NCBI RefSeq assembly: GCF_025642135.1
Contig: NZ_CP106793.1
Span: 496,001-560,000, forward strand
Direction: 5' to 3'
Length of the DNA stretch: 64,000 nt
Source: Streptomyces cynarae
Lineage (GTDB): Bacteria > Actinomycetota > Actinomycetes > Streptomycetales > Streptomycetaceae
The translations under genes were made by a program, and so were the position numbers. The notes beneath the pieces are model-generated. The model saw nothing but the letters and a program-made list of their open reading frames with translations, did not search any database and was not told where the DNA came from. The number at the start of each line of letters is the position of its first letter. Positions within the stretch are counted from its first letter, which is position 1. Positions 1 to 6,671 of this stretch are shown piece by piece.

Positions 1-308
1 ACACGTTCGGCGGTGTGCGCCTTGATCAAGGGCATCAGTTGGGCCATGACCTGGGGCCGGGCCTCTTCTCCGATGTGCTCCGGAAGCTCGATCACTGGTG
101 CCGGGCCGTGCCGGTAGAAGACGTTGGGGACGAGCACGTAGTACCCGTGCCCGGCTAGTTCGCGTGCCATGTCCCGCAGCACGGGCCGGATACCGAAGCC
201 GTCAGCGTACATCAGCACCCCCGGGTGCTGCTCGCCGCGGTCGGGGAAGGCGGCGAATGCATCGGCCTGGCCGTCCGCGGTGGGAATCTGCAGCGTCTTG
301 GTGGGCAT
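1..308 (-). CDS. Dienelactone hydrolase family protein (3' end outside window)
   Basis: This is the N-terminal part of an alpha/beta hydrolase that runs off the left edge. The minus-strand ATG at 308 opens with MPTKTLQIPTADGQADAF, followed by the GVLMYADGFGIRPVLRDM strand-turn region and ARELAGHGYYVLVPNVFYR. This arrangement is typical of the dienelactone hydrolase (DLH) family, cytosolic hydrolases of lactones and esters. The nucleophile Cys/Ser and the rest of the triad would lie beyond the window. A GGAGAAC ribosome binding site sits just upstream of the ATG. Family membership is inferred from about 100 residues, so the substrate cannot be named. Confidence 0.8.
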   Translation of the reverse strand, partial: MPTKTLQIPTADGQADAFAAFPDRGEQHPGVLMYADGFGIRPVLRDMARELAGHGYYVLVPNVFYRHGPAPVIELPEHIGEEARPQVMAQLMPLIKAHTAER

Positions 309-441
309 GAGTTCTCCTGTCGTGGTTGATGTGTCGAGCCTGTGATCAACACGACGGAGGCGGAGCCCGCGCAGCAGCGCAAGATCCTCGATCGAGCAGC
401 GGGCCCACACTGGCCCATACGGCGCTCAGAAGAGCACCGGG

Positions 442-640
442 TCACCAATCCGTGTGTGGCGCAGTGCCGTCCCGGTAGTCATCCCCACAACATAGTCCAC
501 TGCCCGTCGCGTTCGCCGACCCGGAGCACCTCATGCGGGCGTTCAGGCGCGGCTTACGGAAGATCCAGTACCGGCCCCAGTTCGTCGACAGCAGACCCGA
601 ACGCCGCGCTATCCACGACGCCTCTTCTCCAGTCCCCAGC
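442..640 (-). pseudogene. Decayed coding remnant of unknown family
   Basis: Between the DLH gene and the lipoprotein gene there is no intact gene. A minus-strand stretch reads like protein: VDELGPVLDLP, then an in-frame stop, then AAPERPHEVLRVG and ERDGQWTMLWG. The reading then shifts one frame into DDYRDGTAPHTDW, which ends at a normal stop. An internal stop plus a frame shift suggest a dead gene. I do not recognise the family. The rest of 309-861 shows nothing convincing. Confidence 0.3.
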
Positions 641-861
641 GCGTAGACGGCGGACGCAACGAAACCGCGTCCTCGGCCGGATGGCCGGCCTGGGGACGGG
701 ATAGGTGAGCGTGTTCGGGTGGTACTTCGGCCGCTCACCCGTGCCGGGCTTCAGGTCTGGACCCAGGTCCGTCCTGATCAAGGCAGAGGCCGTGCCCGTA
801 TGTCGCGCGCCGATGCCTGGAGAGATCCCGGGGCCCGGCGACCGTCAGGGCGCTCACCACT

Positions 862-1347
862 TCAGCTGACGACCAGTGTCACCCGCCACGACGTTCCGTC
901 GGGGCACGTGCTGGTCAGTGTGGAGGCACCGGGCGACCGCGCGACGAACAGACCCGGCGTGACGCCCAGCGGCGCGGTCATCACCCCGGTGCCGACAGGC
1001 GCGAGTACCTCAGGGCTGGAGCTGCCGATGGCGCGCCAATGCGTGCCCTGCACGGCGCCCTCGGGAGCGGCGAGGAACACGTCCACCCGTTGGCCGACGC
1101 GCAGACAGAAGGCCCCGGAGTCCGCCTGAGTCAAGGATCCGGCGGAACGCGGCAGCGTCGCGGGGTGCAGCTGGTGGCACCGGACCGCCACGGCCGTCGA
1201 CGACGAGGTCGGCGGCGCGGAGGGCGGGGCTGACGTGGCGGCGGCGGAGGTACATCCGGTGAGGAGTGCCGTCGCCACCAGTGCGGCGCTGAGCCCCGCG
1301 GCGAAGTGCCGCGGTGGCGGTGGCGGTGTGCGGCGGGCCGTAGCCAT
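862..1347 (-). CDS. Small secreted lipoprotein, function unknown
   Basis: The 161-residue product starts with an Ala/Pro-rich leader and a hydrophobic segment ending in the lipobox LLTGC near residue 32. It should therefore be lipid-modified and held on the outer face of the membrane. A Ser/Pro/Ala-rich linker of about 20 residues follows. The mature domain has two or three cysteines and ends in GTSWRVTLVVS, like a small beta-sandwich. A GAGAGGAAG ribosome binding site precedes the ATG. It lies 69 bp downstream of the EXORDIUM-like gene on the same strand, with a strong hairpin between them. No family is recognised. Confidence 0.75.
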   Translation of the reverse strand: MATARRTPPPPPRHFAAGLSAALVATALLTGCTSAAATSAPPSAPPTSSSTAVAVRCHQLHPATLPRSAGSLTQADSGAFCLRVGQRVDVFLAAPEGAVQGTHWRAIGSSSPEVLAPVGTGVMTAPLGVTPGLFVARSPGASTLTSTCPDGTSWRVTLVVS

Positions 1348-1368
1348 GTGCTTCCTCTCGAACGGGCG

Positions 1369-1409
1369 GCCCTGGGGTCGCCCGGCTGGAGGCCGGGCGA
1401 CCCCAGGGC
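1369..1409 (-). terminator. 18-bp perfect hairpin between two minus-strand genes
   Basis: The arms at 1369-1386 and 1392-1409 are perfectly complementary over 18 bp around the loop TGGAG. It follows the stop of the 1417-2415 gene and precedes the lipoprotein start, so it probably terminates or attenuates transcription from the upstream gene. Confidence 0.8.
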
Positions 1410-1416
1410 GTCAAGG

Positions 1417-2415
1417 TCAGTGCTGGTTGGTGGGGCTGGTGTAGGAGACGACGCAGCCGCCGCTGTCGCTGTTGAAGTTGTTGCTCCACAGCGACTGGAT
1501 GGCGTAGTTGGAGCCGTTCATGCCGACGATCGTCGAAGCGCCCTGCCCGCTGGAGATCCAGGCGCACTTGTCACCGGTCTCGTAGCCGGTCGAGTCGAGC
1601 CATCCCGTGCTCGCGGTCGGGTCGGTGAGCGTCTCGGCGTACTCATGCCCGCCCACGATGGTCACGCCCTCGGTGGTCCCGTTCACCCCCGTGCTACCGG
1701 TGCTCACGAAGTTGGCGCCGCAGGCGCTGCCGGCGTCGGTGATGTACGGGAAGTTGGTGTACGGCAGCGGGGCGCCGCTGCCGGTCGTCGTCTGGTCGTG
1801 CCAGGCGCAGTACTGGGTCTTGAAGCCGGTGGGGACGACACCGTGCGGGGCGTCCACGATGATCTGCACGTTGTCACCGGAGACGCCGAAGTGCGCCGCC
1901 GCCTTCACCGCTTCCGCCGCTATCTGGGCATTGGACGGCTTGCTGGGCGCGGAGACGGAACTGTCCAGCCAGGTGCCGCCCACCGGGTTCGATGCCGGGT
2001 GTCCGACGGGAGTTCCGGCGCCGTTGCACTGCGTGGTACCGACGGCGACGCCCTCGCAGTACTGCGTCTGTGAGGCGGACCAGGTGTCACCACTGCCGTA
2101 GGCGTGCTGGAAGAACGACAGTTGCAGAGCTGCCTCACCGGAGGGGTCGTTGGTGACGGTCGACCCGGTGCCCCACTGGGAGCCCCAGTAGACGACGTAG
2201 ACCTTGGGACTGGTGACGACAGCGCCTCCGCCGTACGACAGGAGGTTGGTGGAGGCCGCCGCGGCGGGACGCGCGTCGCGCGCTGCCATCTGCTTGGCGT
2301 GACCGGAGGTCTCGGGTGTCTGGGCGCCGGCGGGCGAGGAGCCGAGGAGTGCGGCGGCGGTGAGCGCCGCGGTGGTGACAGCGACGCGGGCAAGGGTCGA
2401 TCTGCGCAGCATCAT
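1417..2415 (-). CDS. Secreted EXORDIUM-like (phosphate-induced protein 1-like) protein
   Basis: A Sec signal peptide (RRSTLARVAVTTAALTAA... to SPAGA, about 31 residues) precedes a mature protein of about 300 residues. After a strand reading LLSYGGGAVVTSPKVYVVYW comes a C-terminal GGHEYAETLTDP, followed by GWLDSTGYETGDKCAW. The HE-x-AE-x-x-TDP block followed by ENGD-CAW is the hallmark of EXORDIUM/phosphate-induced proteins and their bacterial relatives. The HEYAE helix resembles a metallopeptidase zinc site, but activity is not established for the family. At least four cysteines suggest disulfides. It is divergent from the S53 peptidase gene, which suggests shared extracellular use. Confidence 0.7.
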   Translation of the reverse strand: MMLRRSTLARVAVTTAALTAAALLGSSPAGAQTPETSGHAKQMAARDARPAAAASTNLLSYGGGAVVTSPKVYVVYWGSQWGTGSTVTNDPSGEAALQLSFFQHAYGSGDTWSASQTQYCEGVAVGTTQCNGAGTPVGHPASNPVGGTWLDSSVSAPSKPSNAQIAAEAVKAAAHFGVSGDNVQIIVDAPHGVVPTGFKTQYCAWHDQTTTGSGAPLPYTNFPYITDAGSACGANFVSTGSTGVNGTTEGVTIVGGHEYAETLTDPTASTGWLDSTGYETGDKCAWISSGQGASTIVGMNGSNYAIQSLWSNNFNSDSGGCVVSYTSPTNQH

Positions 2416-3100
2416 GGGTCCTTCGATGTGAGGTGGTCAATCGACTGGGACGGCGCGGCCCGCCGGCCGGAACGATGCCTCGATGTATGACGGCAGCGTT
2501 TCAGGAATATGAAAAGGCTTGCCCGGCGGGAATAGGGGTTGTGATGCAACCTGCCGGGAGGAAAGTAGCGAGCCTGATGGATCACGGTCAAGAGTCGATC
2601 CTCAAGGTTTCAACAGCCCTTTCTCGGCGCGTCCCTGCAGGTGAGTCAGACTCCGGACACCGTTGCAAATAGCCCGTAAAAGGCTCGTCGCGAAACGGGA
2701 ATCCCTGGATAGGGTTTTCCCTATGCCGTACCCCTCATTTTTCGCACGGAGCACTCCGGAACAGGGTCGACTCCCCTGCGGGCGACGCCCTAAGCGTCTG
2801 TCGGGTCAAATGCGCGGAACGACCCGGTAAAAGAGCGGTCGACGGGCTATCGGGAGTACGTCCGTCTGTACGGAGTGGGAGTCACCGCGGACACCGAGCG
2901 CCGGGGTCCAGGCGCCGCCCTGCGCACGGGAGTTCACGTTCCGTCAGCAGCACATTTCTTTGATCACTGTTGACAAATCAAGCCTGTCGGAGAACAACCC
3001 CGAGGGATAGCCTCCCCACATCCGCATCCCCCTTTGCCACCCCCCGAGACCCTGGGGGCGGACGCGCAAGTCCCCCTTTCGAACCCAAGAGAGGACTCGG
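2416..3100. other. 685-bp divergent intergenic region
   Basis: This region separates the divergent EXORDIUM-like and S53 peptidase genes and must hold both promoters. It is less GC-rich than the surroundings around 2500-2760. A perfect palindrome (ATAGGG, TTTT, CCCTAT) lies at 2709-2724. A consensus -35 TTGACA is at 2970-2975 on the plus strand, but no good -10 follows at 16-18 bp. No ORF with coding character was found. Confidence 0.5.
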
Positions 3101-4606
3101 ATGGCACGCACCATCAGACGGTGGTTTCTCGCGGGGGTGAGCACCCTCAGCTTCGCAGCGGCGGGCGCCGTCCCCGCGACAAGCGCGGCCCACCAGGCCG
3201 CCTATCCGCAAGTACGGCCGACCGTGGCCGACTTCACGCAGTTGACGACCGGCCAGACCCCGCCGACCCAGTCCCAATGCGCGTCAGTGGGACGCCGCTG
3301 CTTCACTCCACAGGCCATCCAGGCGGCATACAACGTGGGCCCGTTGCACTCGGCCGGGGAGGACGGCCGCGGCCAGACGATCGCAATCGTCGACTCCTAC
3401 GGGAGCGACACCATGACCCACGATCTGCACGTCTTCGACCAGGCATTCGGCATCGCACCCCTGTGCGGTGAGGAGGGCGTGAGCTGTGCGCCCGGCATGC
3501 CTACCTTCAGCGAGCTTCATCTGCAGGGCTCCCCTGCCACCAAGGCGCCGCCGTCCACGAGCAACAGCCCGGGGCAGGAGGACAAGAGTGCGTGGGCCCT
3601 GGAGGTGGCACTCGACGTCGAGACCGCCCACGCAATGGCTCCCGGCGCCAACATCCTGCTGGTCACCACGCCGACCGCCGAGACCCTCGGGGTGCAGGGC
3701 TTCCCTCAGATGATGGCTGCCGAGCAGTACGTCGTCGAGCACCATCTCGCGACGGTCATCTCCCAGTCGTTCGCCTCCGCAGAAGGCGCCTTCGGCAGCG
3801 CCCAGTCGTTGGAGAACCTGCGCTACGCGTTCAAGTCAGCGGCGCAGAACGGCGTCACCGTACTCGGCTCGTCGGGTGACGACGGAAGCGCCGGCTCGGC
3901 CAAGACGCCTGTGGGTCAGGGCGGGTCGACGCTCCCCGGTCCCGCAGTCGAGTGGCCCGCGTCGGACCCGCTGGTCACCGGAGTCGGGGGCACGGACCTG
4001 TGCACCGACCCGGGTGCCACCGGCGGCAGGGTCGTCGACAGCGCCTCCCCGCCACTGGCCTGCCAGAACGCCGCCGGCCAGTCGGAGATCGGCTGGATCG
4101 GCTCCGGCGGCGGCTTCAGCAGTGTCTTCGCCAAGCCGGGCTACCAGTCAGGCGCGTTGCCGGCCGGCAGCACGGCCATCGGCGCCATGCGCGGCGTTCC
4201 GGACGTCTCCCTGCAGGCGAGCCCGTCGACCGGAGCACTGGTGTACCTGTCTCTCCCGCCGGACGGCCAGAGCGGGCTGAAGTGCGGCAGCACGCCGTGC
4301 AGCACGGGCTGGTACGACATCGGCGGCACGTCGCTCGCGTGTCCGCAGTGGGCGGGCCTGGTTGCCATCGCCGACCAGATCAATCACGGTGGACTCGGAG
4401 TGATCAACCCGGCTCTGTACAAGCTCGCGTCGGCCCCGGCCACGTACGCGGCGGACTTCAACGACGTGACGGTGGGCAACAACGCCGCCGAGGCGTCGGT
4501 CCCTGGCTACTCGGCCACCACAGGATGGGACCCCGTCACCGGACTGGGCACGCCGAACGCGGCGAAGCTCCTGCCCGACCTCGTCAGCGCCGTGCACGGA
4601 GGCTGA
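3101..4606 (+). CDS. Secreted S53 (sedolisin-type) serine peptidase
   Basis: The 501-residue exported protein has a signal peptide (RRWFLAGVSTLSFAAAGAV) cleaved near residue 30. FTPQAIQAAYNV at about 68 marks the start of the catalytic domain. The Glu/Asp pair of the S53 triad is in ALEVALDVETAHAMAP (about 167 and 171). The oxyanion Asp is in GSSGDDGS (about 258), and the nucleophile Ser is in GGTSLACPQWAG (about 411). Sedolisins are acid-active extracellular endopeptidases. The large pro-kumamolisin propeptide is absent: fewer than 40 residues separate the signal from the catalytic fold. A GAGAGGA ribosome binding site precedes the ATG. Confidence 0.93.
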   Translation: MARTIRRWFLAGVSTLSFAAAGAVPATSAAHQAAYPQVRPTVADFTQLTTGQTPPTQSQCASVGRRCFTPQAIQAAYNVGPLHSAGEDGRGQTIAIVDSYGSDTMTHDLHVFDQAFGIAPLCGEEGVSCAPGMPTFSELHLQGSPATKAPPSTSNSPGQEDKSAWALEVALDVETAHAMAPGANILLVTTPTAETLGVQGFPQMMAAEQYVVEHHLATVISQSFASAEGAFGSAQSLENLRYAFKSAAQNGVTVLGSSGDDGSAGSAKTPVGQGGSTLPGPAVEWPASDPLVTGVGGTDLCTDPGATGGRVVDSASPPLACQNAAGQSEIGWIGSGGGFSSVFAKPGYQSGALPAGSTAIGAMRGVPDVSLQASPSTGALVYLSLPPDGQSGLKCGSTPCSTGWYDIGGTSLACPQWAGLVAIADQINHGGLGVINPALYKLASAPATYAADFNDVTVGNNAAEASVPGYSATTGWDPVTGLGTPNAAKLLPDLVSAVHGG

Positions 4607-4627
4607 CCCTCAGGGGCACCCACCGGG

Positions 4628-4654
4628 CATCCCGCCCCGGCCGGCGGCGGGATG
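4628..4654 (+). terminator. Hairpin after the S53 peptidase gene
   Basis: CATCCCGCC at 4628-4636 pairs perfectly with GGCGGGATG at 4646-4654 across a 9-nt GC-rich loop. It lies 22 bp after the stop codon and is a likely intrinsic terminator. Confidence 0.7.
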
Positions 4655-4743
4655 TCCGGGTACACCGAGGACGTGGAATTAAGTCCATAAGAGGCCAGAA
4701 TATCGCTGTAGGGGGATTGCAGTTGACTCGTCCGGGACGTCCT

Positions 4744-5176
4744 ATGGATCCGCTCAGCGCTGAGTTGCCAGACGCCACGTATGCACGGGCGAGTGCGTTA
4801 CGCCGGCATGTTTTCCTGCCTCTGATGTCGGGCGGGCGTCCGTTGACGCAGAGGGCGATCAGCAACCGGCTGGGTCAGCTTGCCACGGTGCGAACTCCTG
4901 AAAGGAAAGAGCTCGAAGGGGCGGCGGGTTCGCAGAGCCTGAGCGCATTGTTCTGCGCGCAGCCAGGCGACCGTGCGGCGGATCTGCAACCGCGAGACAG
5001 TTCCCACCCGGGATGTGGTGTTCGACCTTCTGCGCCTGGTCGAGGCCGAATGCGGTACGCCGAGAATCGATCCCGGGGAAGCTCTGAATAGAGGGGGGCC
5101 GGCAGCGGCGGATCTTGGTGGATCCGCCCCTGCCGGTTCTCGGCGACACGTGATCTCGCGTGGCCTCGTTACGTGA
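4744..5176 (+). pseudogene. Frameshifted helix-turn-helix protein remnant
   Basis: From an ATG at 4744 the frame reads SALRRHVFLPLMSGG then LTQRAISNRLGQLATV, like the HTH of small actinobacterial regulators. The continuation SQATVRRICNRETVPTRDVV and FDLLRLVEAECG is in another frame from about 4950. The two halves are separated by about 60 bp of non-coding-looking sequence, and both contain ATVR, so an insertion or duplication probably broke the gene. The first half contains a TTA codon (4798-4800). A terminator of the opposite strand overlaps its tail. Confidence 0.45.
5099..5136 (-). terminator. Hairpin after the GH43 gene
   Basis: 16-nt arms at 5099-5114 and 5121-5136 pair with a single mismatch around the loop TTGGTG. 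The structure lies about 70 bp past the stop of the GH43 gene and probably ends the rhamnosidase/arabinanase operon. Confidence 0.75.
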
Positions 5177-5203
5177 TGTCGAGGTCCCTGGGCGCAGAAG
5201 GTG

Positions 5204-6634
5204 TCAGACAACCATCCACTGCTGGTTGGCGCCGGCGTTGCAGGTCGACTGGTCCAGAGCCGCCCCGTTGGCCGTCGACGATCCCGCGACCTCCAGGCAC
5301 TTGCCGCTGTTGACGTTGGTGAAGGTGACGTAGCCGCCGATCACCGCCGTTCGCGTCCACAGCTGGTTCGAGGCCGCGGTGCACGTGGACTGGACGGCCA
5401 CCGCTCCGTCGGCGGTGGAAGCACCGGAGACCTGCAGGCACTTGCCGCTGTTGACGTTGACGAGCTCGTAGTCGGAGCCGACGGCGGTGGGCACCCACTG
5501 CTGGTTGGCCCCGGAGTTGCAGTTGCCGGAGTTCACCGCTGCCCCGTCGGCCGTGCTCAGCGACCAGACGTCAGCGCACTTGGCGCTGTTGCGGTTGAGC
5601 AGGTGGTTGTTCGCGGCGCCGAGTGGACTGGCGATGACGGGCCAGCCGTTCGCGAAGGTCACCTGGCGGATGTCGAGGGTCTCTTGACCGGAGTTGTCGC
5701 CGTCGTAGTAGTGGTAGGCGAGGAACTTGGACGTGCCGTCGTCGTAGGCGTCGGCGCCACCGGCGGCCACCTTGGGGTAGGCGCCGGTCAGGACGGTGGT
5801 TCCGCCGCCGGAGGCCATGTCGGTGCCGTTCTGGTCGAGGTACGGTCCTGTGATGCTGGTGGACCGGCCGACCACGGTGTAGTAGGTGCTGTTGACTCCG
5901 CTGCAGCACAGGCCCTTGGAGCCGAAGAGGTAGTAGTAGCCGCCGTTGAGGATGATCGTGGGGTTCTCGATGCCGACGGCGATGTGCCACAGGTTGTTGT
6001 CGGTGGTGGACAGCTTGCCGGTGGACTGGTCCAGGACGTGCATGTAGGTGCCGCTGCCGGTCCAGGAGCCCCAGGAGATGTAGAGCCGGCCGTCGGGGCC
6101 CCAGTCGACGTTGGGGTCGATCGGGTAATTGACGTCCGTGACCACGCCTTGGTCGGTCCAGGGACCTTCGATGTTCGTGGCGGTGGCCAGACCCATCACC
6201 GCGTAGTTCGTCCCCCAGAGCGAAGCGGCGTAGTACAGGTGGTAGGTGCCGTTGAAGTACTTGATGTCGGGGGCCCAGATGTTCGGCGGGGTGGAGCCGA
6301 GCTTCGCGGTGATCCAGGACGGCGTCGACTCCCAGACGTTGCCCACCTTGGTCCAGCCGGATGCCGCGGAGCCACCGCAGGTCTTGCGGATGGTGATGGA
6401 GCCGCTGGGGTTGAGCGGGTCGTGCTCGAAGCCGGTGGAGAAGCCGTAGTAGCAGCTGCCCACCTTGATGACGCTCGGGTCGTGCATGCGGAGGTCACCG
6501 CTGAGTGCCTGGGCGGGCGAGGCGGTGAACAGACCGAGAACGGTCAGGAGTACGACCACGATCGAGGCGAGGGCTGAGCGCCCGTGCCGTCTGCGTATGC
6601 CGAGGCGGCGATCCTGGGTGGGGCGGTCGGTCAC
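5204..6634 (-). CDS. Secreted GH43 arabinanase with C-terminal ricin-type (CBM13) domain
   Basis: The protein has 476 residues with a basic n-region and signal peptide ending near SPAQA (about 43). A five-bladed GH43 propeller (about 46-345) follows. MHDPSVIKVGSCYYG carries the catalytic base Asp, NYPIDPNVDW the second Asp and GIENPTI the likely acid Glu. From about 350 a ricin B lectin domain has three QW-type repeats (NQQWVP, NQLWTR, NQQWMV). The layout fits endo/exo-arabinan hydrolases that attack alpha-1,5-arabinan outside the cell. The GTG start is set by AAAGGAG 7 bp upstream. It is the last gene of the ABC/GH78 operon, 37 bp after the rhamnosidase stop. Confidence 0.9.
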   Translation of the reverse strand: MTDRPTQDRRLGIRRRHGRSALASIVVVLLTVLGLFTASPAQALSGDLRMHDPSVIKVGSCYYGFSTGFEHDPLNPSGSITIRKTCGGSAASGWTKVGNVWESTPSWITAKLGSTPPNIWAPDIKYFNGTYHLYYAASLWGTNYAVMGLATATNIEGPWTDQGVVTDVNYPIDPNVDWGPDGRLYISWGSWTGSGTYMHVLDQSTGKLSTTDNNLWHIAVGIENPTIILNGGYYYLFGSKGLCCSGVNSTYYTVVGRSTSITGPYLDQNGTDMASGGGTTVLTGAYPKVAAGGADAYDDGTSKFLAYHYYDGDNSGQETLDIRQVTFANGWPVIASPLGAANNHLLNRNSAKCADVWSLSTADGAAVNSGNCNSGANQQWVPTAVGSDYELVNVNSGKCLQVSGASTADGAVAVQSTCTAASNQLWTRTAVIGGYVTFTNVNSGKCLEVAGSSTANGAALDQSTCNAGANQQWMVV

Positions 6635-6671
6635 GCGGAGACTCCTTTGTGTCGCTGGGGTGCTGGAGCGG

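Noticed and set aside
2970..2975. Consensus TTGACA before the S53 gene
   Set aside because: No acceptable -10 at 16-18 bp, so it was not called a promoter.
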